The notes below the pieces were generated by a model, which did not search any database, was not told the DNA's origin, and saw nothing but the letters and a program-made list of their open reading frames with translations. From the NCBI GenBank assembly GCA_030730365.1, contig JANQVJ010000005.1, forward strand, positions 149,678-213,677: 64,000 nucleotides of DNA, written 5' to 3'. The translations under genes were made by a program, and so were the position numbers. This DNA is from Verrucomicrobiales bacterium. GTDB lineage: Bacteria > Verrucomicrobiota > Verrucomicrobiia > Verrucomicrobiales > DEV007. Shown in pieces: positions 1-7,908 of the stretch (positions are counted from its first letter, which is position 1; each line of letters begins with the position of its first letter).

Positions 1-754
1 GCGCGCCTTTTTCATCCTGTTCGGCAAAGAGCTGAGGTCATTTTTCCTCTCTCCGCTGGCCTATGTGGTGATGGCGCTGTTCACTTTCCTGAACGGATGG
101 CTCTTCATCAGCATGGTCAAGGCGATGCAGTTGCAGGTCAGCGCGCGCAGTCTCATCTACAATCTGTTTTCTTCGGGCTGGTTCTGGATGGGGTATTTCA
201 TCCTTTTTCCCCTTATTACAATGCGGCTCTTCGCCGAAGAAAGGAAAATGGGCACGATCGAGGGCCTTCTCACCGCGCCGGTGCGCACGGCGGAGGTGGT
301 CCTCGCGAAGTATGCCGCGACCGTCGTGGTTTACCTTGTCATTGTTGCTCCGGTCTTTCTCTTTTTCCCGCTCTTCCAGGCGGTCACCGGGGAGGGGGCC
401 GCCTTTCACTCCGGTGCGGTCTGGGGCAGCGCCATGGGGTTGATCCTCGTGGGGCTCTTTAACGTCGCGATCGGGACGCTCGCCTCCGCCCTGACGACGA
501 ACCAGCTCATCGCGGCGATGCTAACTTTTGTCTTTGTGATGCTCCATTACTTCCTCGGATTCCTCCAGAATTTCGGGATGGTGCCGGGCTCGGCCTGGAC
601 GGCGGGGATGGCGTATTTTTCAACAACAGAGCACATCCAGTCGCTCAGCGAGGGGCTCATCGACAGTCGTCCGGTGATTTATTACCTCAGCTTCAGCGCG
701 GTGCTGCTGGCCTTCACTCACCTCGTCATCGAGTCGAGGAAGTGGCGGGTTTGA
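1..754 (+). CDS. ABC-2 type permease, GldF-like, 5' end outside window
   Basis: Membrane permease subunit of an ABC-2 exporter of the gliding-motility GldF kind. The frame is open from base 2, so the start codon is upstream; the first visible residues (KELRSFFLSPLAYVV) are the usual N-terminal end of the family, so only a few residues are missing. About six hydrophobic segments follow, with the stretch EERKMGTIEGLL after the second, typical of ABC-2 permeases. Roughly 250 visible residues agree with the normal length. It heads a same-strand run of permease, GldG-like protein, DUF4340 protein and dihaem cytochrome; an ATPase gene would be expected just upstream. The family is clear. The substrate is unknown, and a role in gliding is only by homology. 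Confidence 0.85.
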   Translation, partial: RAFFILFGKELRSFFLSPLAYVVMALFTFLNGWLFISMVKAMQLQVSARSLIYNLFSSGWFWMGYFILFPLITMRLFAEERKMGTIEGLLTAPVRTAEVVLAKYAATVVVYLVIVAPVFLFFPLFQAVTGEGAAFHSGAVWGSAMGLILVGLFNVAIGTLASALTTNQLIAAMLTFVFVMLHYFLGFLQNFGMVPGSAWTAGMAYFSTTEHIQSLSEGLIDSRPVIYYLSFSAVLLAFTHLVIESRKWRV

Positions 755-782
755 TGCCCTGATACGACAAAGGAATTCGAGA

Positions 783-2315
783 ATGGCGAAAAAGGATAAA
801 CAGACCCCGAAGAGCAAGGTCAGCCGGCCCGGCAAGACCGAGGGTGCCCTCTTGTCCTCGACGGGGCGTCGCCTCCAGCGCTACCGCACCGCCGCGCTCG
901 TGGCGATCCAGGCGGTGCTGATTTTCATCGTCTTCCTCCAGGTGAACTACCTCAGCTGTCGCCGTCACAGCACCTGGGACCTCACTCAGAATCGGCGTTT
1001 CACGGTGTCTGATACGACGAAAAACTACCTCGGCAGTCTGGGCGGCGAAGTGCGTCTCGTGATGGCCTTTCTCGGCACCTCTGAGTTGCATTCCGAGGTC
1101 AAAGGTCTCGTCGCCGAGTATGACCGCATTGGTGGTGACGCGGTCTCGGCCGAGTATCTCGATCTCAGCCGCAGTCGCTCCCGCATCGCGGAATTGAAGG
1201 ACAAACATCAACTCCAGTTCAGCGGCGATCAGATCGTCGTCTTCGGCGAATCGGGCCGCATTAAGACGATCAGCGCGGAAGAACTCGTCGGCCGCGACGC
1301 CAACAGCGGGCGGGTCGTCGAATTCAAGGGCGAAGAGGTCCTCACCGCCGCGATTCTCGAAGTCACCGAGCAGAAACAGCGCAAGATCTACCTCGTCACC
1401 GGCGACCGCCGCGCCGACGAACTCGTCCCCATTGCCGAACAACTCCAACCGCTCGCCAATGCGCAGAATGCGCGTCTCGAGGGTCTCGTCCTCGAAGGGC
1501 GCGAAGAGATTCCCGCAGACGCCGATGCTCTCTTTTTCCCGGGAAATTCCGAGGACCTCACCGAGCGTGAACTTACCCTCGTGCGGGACTACTGGGAGAG
1601 TCGCCGCGGCGGACTCGTCATCTTTCTCGATCCGAACGCGGAGACTCCTGTGCTGAACTCGCTGTTGCGCGAGCACGGCGTCGCGCCCCGGCCCGACCGG
1701 GTCCTCAGTGTCGTCAGCATCCCCGGGGTCGCCGCCCGCAAGACCTACGACGTCCCCGTCTCGCTGATGCCCGGCCCTGGCCCGACCCGCGACCTGCCCG
1801 CGCTCTCGACGCGGCTGATCGATCAGACGCAGTCCATCGAAGTCCTCTACGAGGACGACCTCCTGCTCTCGGAAAATATCCGGCCGCTCCCGCTTATGAT
1901 CGCCGCGACCGGATTCTGGGGCGAGACCGATTACCAGGCCGAAGAGATCTCGTTCACCCCTGGGGTAGATCGCGGGCAGCCCGATCCCGTCTTTACTGCC
2001 GCCTCGGTCGAAAAGGGCGTGCAGGGAGATCCCGGCCTTTCCCAGGGCTCGTCGCGTCTCGTCGTCGTGGGCAATGCGAACGTCATCTCGCCCGAGGGGA
2101 ACTCCGCCAAGGTCGCGGCCGACTTCACGATGGCCTCGCTCAACTGGGTCATGAACCGCGAGGAACTGATGGGCATCTCGCCGCGTCGTCCGACCTTTTT
2201 CACCCTCAGCATCAGCCCCGACAAGGTTGCCTTTTTGCAGTCTCTCCTCATCATGGTCCTGCCAGGGGCGGCCCTGATCCTCGGGGGATTCGTTTGGATG
2301 CGACGCCGTGCCTAG
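783..2315 (+). CDS. GldG-like auxiliary protein of ABC transporter
   Basis: Probable auxiliary subunit that works with the permease just upstream (28-bp gap). 510 residues: a basic cytoplasmic N-terminus, one membrane helix near residues 37-55, a large extracytoplasmic region, and a second helix near 485-505 followed by a short basic tail. The segment after the first helix (DLTQNRRFTVSDTTKNYL) is characteristic of the GldG/ABC_transp_aux family. An AAGGA ribosome site at 770-774 supports the ATG at 783. In gliding Bacteroidetes GldG accompanies GldF and the GldA ATPase, but this gene pair is also widespread in non-gliding bacteria, so motility should not be assumed. Confidence 0.85.
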   Translation: MAKKDKQTPKSKVSRPGKTEGALLSSTGRRLQRYRTAALVAIQAVLIFIVFLQVNYLSCRRHSTWDLTQNRRFTVSDTTKNYLGSLGGEVRLVMAFLGTSELHSEVKGLVAEYDRIGGDAVSAEYLDLSRSRSRIAELKDKHQLQFSGDQIVVFGESGRIKTISAEELVGRDANSGRVVEFKGEEVLTAAILEVTEQKQRKIYLVTGDRRADELVPIAEQLQPLANAQNARLEGLVLEGREEIPADADALFFPGNSEDLTERELTLVRDYWESRRGGLVIFLDPNAETPVLNSLLREHGVAPRPDRVLSVVSIPGVAARKTYDVPVSLMPGPGPTRDLPALSTRLIDQTQSIEVLYEDDLLLSENIRPLPLMIAATGFWGETDYQAEEISFTPGVDRGQPDPVFTAASVEKGVQGDPGLSQGSSRLVVVGNANVISPEGNSAKVAADFTMASLNWVMNREELMGISPRRPTFFTLSISPDKVAFLQSLLIMVLPGAALILGGFVWMRRRA

Positions 2316-2321
2316 TATGCC

Positions 2322-4226
2322 ATGAGAATCATCACCACCGCCATCCTCGCCGGGACCGTCATCGCCCTCGCGGTCGCGACCTATTTTGTGGATCGGGAAC
2401 CGTCCGCCGGTGAGCGAGCCGCGGCGAGGGCGAATGTGCTGGTGCGTCTCGACATCGACGGGCTCGACCGCATCGCTATCGAAAAGGGCGGTATGAAGAC
2501 GCTGCTGGTGAAGCGGGAAGGGTTCTGGTTCTTCTCCGAGCCGCAGGAGGACCGTGTCGACGCGACCGTGATCCTCACGCTGCTCGATAAACTCAATCAT
2601 CTCGGAGTCGTCGACACCATCAGCGGCGGGGAGAGTGGAATGAGCCCGGAGCAAATCGGACTGAGCGGTGACACGGCGATCCGCGTCACGCTCTCGGGTA
2701 AAGCCGGCGAAGAGGGCGAGGAAATTGAAGAGGTCATTGTTCTCGGGGCCGAAGCTCCGCGCACCGATTCGATTTACGCGAGTCGCGAAGGCGGCGGCGG
2801 GGGCACTTTCGTCATCAATACCAACCCGCGCGCCTGGTTGGAGAATCCGCTCGAGACGCTGCGCGATCGTCGTGTCCTAGGCGTGCCGGTCGAGGCGGTG
2901 GTGCAACTCGTCATCCGGCAGGCGTCCGGTCAGATGTCTCTGCAACGGCGCGTCACGCCGCCTCTGCAGGACTGGGCACTCGTAGAACCGCTGCGAACCT
3001 GGGCGAATCGTGAAGCCCTCGATCAACTGCTCACCGACATCGGTGCGTTGCGTATCGAAGAAGTCGCCGCCGACGTTGTCGCGGGCGAACCGCTCCCCGA
3101 TCCGCTTCCCGAAAAATCGGCGGTGCTCCAGTTTCAAGTCTACGGTGTCGAGCAACCGCTCACTATTTATATGAAGGAAATCGAGCCCGGCGGGGAAGGG
3201 ACTCGAGCGCTCGTCGAGGCCCGTGTCTCGGACCGGCCTCTCGTCTATCAAGTGCGATCAGACCTGCTCACGAAGCTGCCCGGCTCCGCCAACGATCTGC
3301 GCGACCGCACTCTCGCCCGCATCCCGATGGAGTTTCTCGACACCATCACCGTGCAGAGCCGCATTGATCCTCTCGTGTATCTCAAGGCCGACCGATCGGC
3401 AGAGAATCCGAACTGGACGGTGAAGCTGAACAATAATCTCGTGCCCGCCAATTTTGCCGAAGTCTCCGCTCTCGTGAACGCGGTGAACGAGGCCGCGATC
3501 CGCGAGTTCACTTCGGACTCTGCGGAGAACCTGACAGAATACGGACTGAATCCTCCGGCGCGGCGGGTCATCTTCAATCTCGTCTTTCCCGGTGCCCCGC
3601 TCGAGGACGGCAGCCCCGGTCAGGTCCAGCAAATGGCGCGCGTGCTCAATCTCGGCTGGCGCGAGGGTGATGAGGAGCGTCTCTACGCGAACTTCGAGGG
3701 TGAGCCCTATGTCTATCAGCTCGATCCCACTTTTGTGACCCATATCCCGACTCACCCGATCAAGTGGCGTTCGCTCAGTGTGCTGACTTTTAACCCGATG
3801 CACCTCAAGTCGATCACGCGGGAGATGCCGGAAAAAGAGAACCTGAAGCTCGACTACGACTACCGTCGCGACCAGTGGGCGGCCTCCCGCAGCGGGGTCG
3901 ATGCCACACCGAGTCTCGACATTCCCTCGGCCAGGCGGCTTCGCGACCGGCTTGGGGCACTCACTGCGAGCGGGTGGTATCTCTCTCTTGGGCCCGCCTA
4001 CGAGGCTCTCGAAACGCCCAGCGCCCAGTTCAAAATTGTCACGACCGAACTCGACCGGGCAACCAATGAACCGATCGAGGTCACGCAGATCGTGACGCTG
4101 GCACCGGCTTCGACGAATCTTTACTTCGGCCGCATCGAAGGCTCGCCCGATGTCTTTTTCCTCGATCACGAGACCTACCGTGATCTCATTAGACCGGTCA
4201 CGACAGCGCGGATCTCCAATCCCTGA
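2322..4226 (+). CDS. DUF4340 domain protein
   Basis: 634-residue protein anchored by one N-terminal helix (about residues 5-22) with the remainder outside the cytoplasm. The segment after the helix (IDGLDRIAIEKGG) and the repeated pattern of beta-rich modules fit the DUF4340 family, which is regularly encoded behind GldF/GldG-like ABC genes. It begins 6 bp after the GldG-like gene and is followed 6 bp later by a cytochrome, so it is almost surely in the same transcript. No enzymatic motif is visible. I infer an envelope partner of the ABC unit; the molecular function is unknown. Confidence 0.8.
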   Translation: MRIITTAILAGTVIALAVATYFVDREPSAGERAAARANVLVRLDIDGLDRIAIEKGGMKTLLVKREGFWFFSEPQEDRVDATVILTLLDKLNHLGVVDTISGGESGMSPEQIGLSGDTAIRVTLSGKAGEEGEEIEEVIVLGAEAPRTDSIYASREGGGGGTFVINTNPRAWLENPLETLRDRRVLGVPVEAVVQLVIRQASGQMSLQRRVTPPLQDWALVEPLRTWANREALDQLLTDIGALRIEEVAADVVAGEPLPDPLPEKSAVLQFQVYGVEQPLTIYMKEIEPGGEGTRALVEARVSDRPLVYQVRSDLLTKLPGSANDLRDRTLARIPMEFLDTITVQSRIDPLVYLKADRSAENPNWTVKLNNNLVPANFAEVSALVNAVNEAAIREFTSDSAENLTEYGLNPPARRVIFNLVFPGAPLEDGSPGQVQQMARVLNLGWREGDEERLYANFEGEPYVYQLDPTFVTHIPTHPIKWRSLSVLTFNPMHLKSITREMPEKENLKLDYDYRRDQWAASRSGVDATPSLDIPSARRLRDRLGALTASGWYLSLGPAYEALETPSAQFKIVTTELDRATNEPIEVTQIVTLAPASTNLYFGRIEGSPDVFFLDHETYRDLIRPVTTARISNP

Positions 4227-4232
4227 GGTTCC

Positions 4233-4937
4233 ATGGAACGGCCTCTATTCTGCGGCATGTCGGCGGTGCTGGTGAGTCTGGTCCTCGGCTCGTGTGCTGA
4301 GGACGCTCCGACAACCCCTGAGGATCCCAGGTTAGCGCCCGAGTCGGTCCCCGTCGCCGGAACCGGAGTCTACGGCGTGGTCTGCGCCGCCTGTCACGGG
4401 GTAAAAGGGGAGGGGAAAGAGGAACTTTTTAGCCCCTCTATCGCCGGATTGCCAGCCTGGTATGGCGAGGAGCAGTTGCGAAAGTTCCGGAGCGGGCAGC
4501 GCGGATTCCATCCCGAGGATCTCCCCGGGCAACAGATGCGGGCCATTTCCCTGACCCTGACAGACGAACAGATCAGCGAGGCCGCCGCGTCCGTCGCGGT
4601 CATGCCGATGATCCCCACCACGGCACCTCCGGCCGGAGCCGACCTCGAAGGCGGGCGATTTCATTTTGCGAACGCCTGCATGGAGTGCCATCGCTACAAC
4701 GGCATGGGCGAGATCGTCTTTCACAGCGCCCCCCTCGTCTCACTCAATGCGAGTTATCTGAAACGTCAACTCCGTCAGTATCGCGCCGGATGGCGCGGCG
4801 CTGCGGCCGGTGATCTCTACGGGCAAAAAATGGCCGATATCACTTCGCAACTTAGTGATGCCGAGATCGACCGCCTGGTCGACTACATCGGTGCCCTCGC
4901 GCATGGGGACGACCCGCGCGGAGCGCGGGAGAAGTGA
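4233..4937 (+). CDS. Dihaem cytochrome c lipoprotein (c4-like)
   Basis: 234 residues with a signal sequence ending in a lipobox (LVLGSC, Cys21), so likely a lipid-anchored periplasmic electron carrier. Two covalent haem sites are visible: CAACH at residues 51-55 and CMECH at 149-153, about 100 residues apart. The two halves repeat the same pattern (a G-rich loop, then LR.FRSG/LR.YRAG, then GQ.M..I), which shows a duplicated single-haem domain as in cytochrome c4 proteins. It starts 6 bp after the DUF4340 gene. An electron transport role is firm; why it is linked to the ABC unit is unknown. Confidence 0.87.
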   Translation: MERPLFCGMSAVLVSLVLGSCAEDAPTTPEDPRLAPESVPVAGTGVYGVVCAACHGVKGEGKEELFSPSIAGLPAWYGEEQLRKFRSGQRGFHPEDLPGQQMRAISLTLTDEQISEAAASVAVMPMIPTTAPPAGADLEGGRFHFANACMECHRYNGMGEIVFHSAPLVSLNASYLKRQLRQYRAGWRGAAAGDLYGQKMADITSQLSDAEIDRLVDYIGALAHGDDPRGAREK

Positions 4938-4973
4938 AATTGGAAAACCAACTGCCCGATCGGCACCCCAATC

Positions 4974-5658
4974 CTATTTTTCGGGAGCGTTTCTTTTCCC
5001 CTCGTCATTTACCTGCATTCCAGCAGGGTCCATCAGGATGGCCTTGATGAAGACGATCCTCCAGCTCCTGTCCTTTTTCTCTTCAGCCCATGCCTCGGTC
5101 TGCCCGTCCCAGATCGTGACTCTTTCGGGGTCTCTTGAGCCCGGGCCATCCGGGAAAAAGGCTTCGCCGGGTGAGGGAAGGTAGTATTCAAGATCGATCG
5201 TGTAACCATCCGCCCCGATGACCGGCACGATGCCCCATCGTTTCGCGGCATCCTGAACGAGCGCGTGCTCTCCTGAACGGGCCATGATGGATGATGCGGG
5301 AATTTCTTTCAGTGCGAGTTCTTTTAGCGCCGCTCTGATCGTTATCTGGAACTGCGGATCGGTGAAGACGCCGACGATCCCCCGCTTCGCCACATTCGTC
5401 GCCGGTAGATCAGTGCGTGGTGGTTGACTCAGAGCTTCTATGAACGACGCACGTTCGTCGAAGACGCGGGCAGTTTTTCCATTTTCAACCTCGGGAAGAT
5501 TAAACGAAGGGAAGATGAGTTCGAAAAACCGGGGTTTTTCCGCAACTTCGAGTTCTAGAAAAGTGACATAGATCAGCCTTTCCCCCTGCGGATCAAAATC
5601 CTCCGCGAAAGCTGGGAAACCAGAGAGGAATATGATCAGTAAAAAAAAAGCGCCTCAT
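4974..5658 (-). CDS. Secreted secretin-like protein, frame broken at T9 tract
   Basis: The intact part (GTG at 5393 to stop at 4974, 139 residues) is only the C-terminal piece of a longer open frame that continues upstream to about 5654 without an acceptable start. A perfect start, ATG AGG CGC (5658-5650), lies one base out of frame across a run of nine T (5649-5641). With eight T the product is 227 residues with a clean signal peptide (MRRFFLLIIFLSG then PAFA). The stretches VGVFTDPQFQ, GADGYTIDL and MDPAG recall the beta domain of verrucomicrobial secretin-family proteins, from memory. Options are a sequencing error, phase variation, slippage or a young pseudogene. No gene lies in front on this strand. 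Confidence 0.6.
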
Positions 5659-6110
5659 AGACGCGATATTGATTGAGTGGTGCATGGGGTCAAGCCGAAA
5701 GCGATCCGAAAGCGATCCGCGCGATACAAATCGCGGCTTCCATGCCGTCGATGGGGTCAGTGATCTCCGCGTTGAGTTTTGTCCTTTTGCAAAGGATTAA
5801 GTGAGAATGATTCGTCCTTTGCAAAAGGATAACGTTGAGGAAAGCGCAGCGTTCTGCGCTCTTCCCGAATGGGATCCTCGTTCGAGGGAGGCGCGGCCGC
5901 TGAATCTCGCCACGCGACCACCGCTGTCGCCCGGGCTGGGCTCTGCTACCTTTCCCCTGACCCTGCGCGGGGCGGGCGGCTTGGAAGTTCTTCAATCGCG
6001 TTCGGAAGGACTGATGACCTCATCCCCGAAATACGGACTGATTTCTGCTTTGATCTCGGCGCAGCTTCGTTTACAGTTCATCGGTGTTTGTTAAACCCTA
6101 ACCAAGAACT
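5659..6110. other. Intergenic gap with paired inverted repeat
   Basis: About 450 bp without a convincing gene. It holds a short direct repeat (GCGATCCGAAA) near 5700-5720 and two inverted copies of a near-palindrome at 5782-5829, described separately. The open frames here on either strand have no ribosome site and no recognisable protein features. The promoter of the cytochrome starting at 6111 should be in the last 100 bp, but I cannot single out a clear box. Confidence 0.5.
5782..5829. repeat. 15-bp inverted repeat, each arm near-palindromic
   Basis: TCCTTTTGCAAAGGA at 5782-5796 is repeated exactly inverted at 5815-5829, with 18 bp between. Each arm is itself almost a palindrome around TTGCAA. 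This could form a hairpin in RNA or be a pair of protein-binding sites. A shorter CCTTTGC/GCAAAGG pair lies on the other side of the neighbouring cytochrome (6654-6677). Confidence 0.75.
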
Positions 6111-6581
6111 ATGCGAAAAAGTATCCTCCTTGCCCCTCTCCTCGGTCTCCTCGCGCCGGCGCTCACCGCCTCGGCTCAGGATAAGGTCGACTTCCAGACT
6201 CAAGTGTATCCGCTCATTAAGGCGAGCTGCGTGCAGTGCCACCGTCCCGAGCACGAAAGCCCCGAGCGCCCCGGTCGCATGATCAAGCCCAAGGGTGGTT
6301 ATGTCTTCACCAATGCGGAGTCTCTCCTCGCTGCTGAAGGCGAAGAGGGAGCGAAATTTATCGTCCCCGGCAAGCCCGATGACAGCCGCATGATCCAGGT
6401 GGTGAAGCTCCCGATCGACGACGAATACCACTACCCGCCGGAAGGTAAGGCTCCCCAGTGGACCAAAGCCGAGATTGAGCTCGTCTCCAAATGGATCGCC
6501 GACGGAGCCGACTTCGGTGCCTGGAAAGAGGACGACAAGCCTCTCGAGTATCCCGTCTGGGACGGAAAAGAGAAGGAGTGA
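6111..6581 (+). CDS. Planctomycete-type cytochrome c domain protein
   Basis: 156 residues: signal peptide (about residues 1-22, ending TASA), then one haem site CVQCH at residues 40-44 within FQTQVYPLIKASCVQCH, the standard opening of the small cytochrome c domain fused or free in PVC bacteria. The C-terminal part (DDSRMIQVVKLP, then MPP-like YPPEGKAP and WIADGADF) is also typical and supplies the usual WI.DGA.. ending. A periplasmic single-haem electron carrier. A strong terminator follows at 6616, so it is probably monocistronic. Confidence 0.87.
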   Translation: MRKSILLAPLLGLLAPALTASAQDKVDFQTQVYPLIKASCVQCHRPEHESPERPGRMIKPKGGYVFTNAESLLAAEGEEGAKFIVPGKPDDSRMIQVVKLPIDDEYHYPPEGKAPQWTKAEIELVSKWIADGADFGAWKEDDKPLEYPVWDGKEKE

Positions 6582-6590
6582 TCCTTCCGT

Positions 6591-6641
6591 TTTTCTGAAA
6601 TCACAATTTCAGAAAAGCCGGGGCGCGAGCTCCGGCTTTTT
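6591..6641 (+). terminator. Rho-independent terminator with preceding 10-bp hairpin
   Basis: Two hairpins just behind the cytochrome. The first is a perfect 10-bp inverted repeat (TTTTCTGAAA 6591-6600 and TTTCAGAAAA 6607-6616). The second is GC-rich (AGCCGGGG 6616-6623 with CTCCGGCT 6630-6637, loop CGCGAG) and runs into five T at 6637-6641, a textbook terminator on the plus strand. Confidence 0.85.
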
Positions 6642-6653
6642 GCGTTTGTGGAT

Positions 6654-6677
6654 CCTTTGCGAGCATTCCGGCAAAGG
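6654..6677. repeat. Short inverted repeat CCTTTGC/GCAAAGG
   Basis: CCTTTGC at 6654-6660 and GCAAAGG at 6671-6677, spaced by 10 bp, between the terminator and the E1-alpha gene. The arms share the core of the repeat at 5782-5829. Confidence 0.5.
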
Positions 6678-6835
6678 CGACGTATTAGACTTTTTGCGGT
6701 AAAACGATACAAGAAAGATCGGCTCGGAATCCGATTTAGAAAGATGCAATGAAAAGAGCGGCAAAAGCGATTTCGCTGCTGGAAAAATTTCGTTGCGGGG
6801 GCCATCCCCGCGTGGCTAAAGTGGGGATTGGCCTT

Positions 6836-7858
6836 ATGTCTGCAAGTGATCTTCCATTAACCGGTTCCGTCGCCGCATCCGAGTTCGTGGACGCGTATCG
6901 CGTGATGCTCACGGCGAGGATCTTTGAAGACAAAATCTCGGCACTCTATCGCGGGGGCAAAATTGTCGGAGGAGTCTACGTGGGGCGGGGGCAGGAGGCC
7001 TTTAGCTGTGCCCTCGGCGGCCAGCTTGACCGCGCTCTCGGAGATGTCTACGCTCCGCTCATCCGCGACCAGGCGGGGCGGGGAGCTTTCGGCGAGGCCC
7101 TTATCGACGCCGCGCGCACCTACCTCGGCTCGGTCGAGGGTCCGATGCGGGGACGCGATGGTAACATTCACCGTGGTCGACCCCGCGAGGGCATGCCGGC
7201 GATGATCAGTCACCTCGGGTCCTCCATTTCAGTGATTAACGGTATGCTCATGGCGAAAAGATCCCGCGGACTCGCCGGATTCGTCGGTGGAGCATCAGCC
7301 GGAGACGGAGCCACCTCCACTGGTGCTTTTCACGAAGCGCTCAACCAGGCCGCCGTCGAGCGCCTCCCGCTCGTCCTCGCCGTCGCGGACAACCAATTCG
7401 CCTATTCCACGCCGACCTCGCGGCAGTATGCCTGCGCCGATCTTGCGGATCGTGCGATCGGCTACGGCATCGCCGGCTACTCCATCGACGGGACTGATCT
7501 TATGGAATGTCTCCTCACCTTCCGACAGGCCATCGCGAGGGCGCGAGCGGGGGAGGGGCCGCAACTCGTCGTAGGGAAATTGCTGCGCCTTTCCGGACAC
7601 GGCGAGCATGATGACGCGAGCTACGTTCCCGATGAGGCTCGTGCCGGTCAGTGGGGAGGGGACTGCATCGTTCTCGCCCGGGAGCGTATCCTCGCGGAGG
7701 GTTATGCCGAGGAGTGCGCCCTGACCACTCTCGAAGACGAGGTCCAGGCCACGGTGGAGACGACCGTGGCCACTGTGCAGAGTGAAGCAGCCCCCGATCC
7801 CGCAAGGGAAAATTGGGAGGCCCTCGCGACCGGTCGCCTCATTGAGAGCCATTTCTAG
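6836..7858 (+). CDS. Thiamine-diphosphate dehydrogenase E1 component, alpha subunit
   Basis: 340 residues from the preferred ATG at 6836; a longer frame from 6749 exists but its extra 29 residues look unlike the family. The TPP-binding motif is clear: GDGATSTGAFHEALN followed about 20 residues later by DNQFAYSTP. The region where pyruvate enzymes have RxHG reads IRDQAGRG, closer to the branched-chain 2-oxoacid type. The partner beta subunit, E2 and E3 are not in the window, so this alpha subunit is an orphan or works with genes elsewhere. It lies about 50 bp before a GntP permease, suggesting a role in organic acid use. The substrate cannot be told from sequence. Confidence 0.8.
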   Translation: MSASDLPLTGSVAASEFVDAYRVMLTARIFEDKISALYRGGKIVGGVYVGRGQEAFSCALGGQLDRALGDVYAPLIRDQAGRGAFGEALIDAARTYLGSVEGPMRGRDGNIHRGRPREGMPAMISHLGSSISVINGMLMAKRSRGLAGFVGGASAGDGATSTGAFHEALNQAAVERLPLVLAVADNQFAYSTPTSRQYACADLADRAIGYGIAGYSIDGTDLMECLLTFRQAIARARAGEGPQLVVGKLLRLSGHGEHDDASYVPDEARAGQWGGDCIVLARERILAEGYAEECALTTLEDEVQATVETTVATVQSEAAPDPARENWEALATGRLIESHF

Positions 7859-7908
7859 AAATTCAAGGGTTGTCATTGGCACCGTTTCTTGCCACTCTCT
7901 GCGGCCTC

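Noticed and set aside
726..2654. Long minus-strand open frame (about 640 codons) opposite the GldG-like gene
   Set aside because: It is antisense to a clear gene, is rich in Arg, Asp, Glu and Gly from GC-rich codons, and has no family motif.
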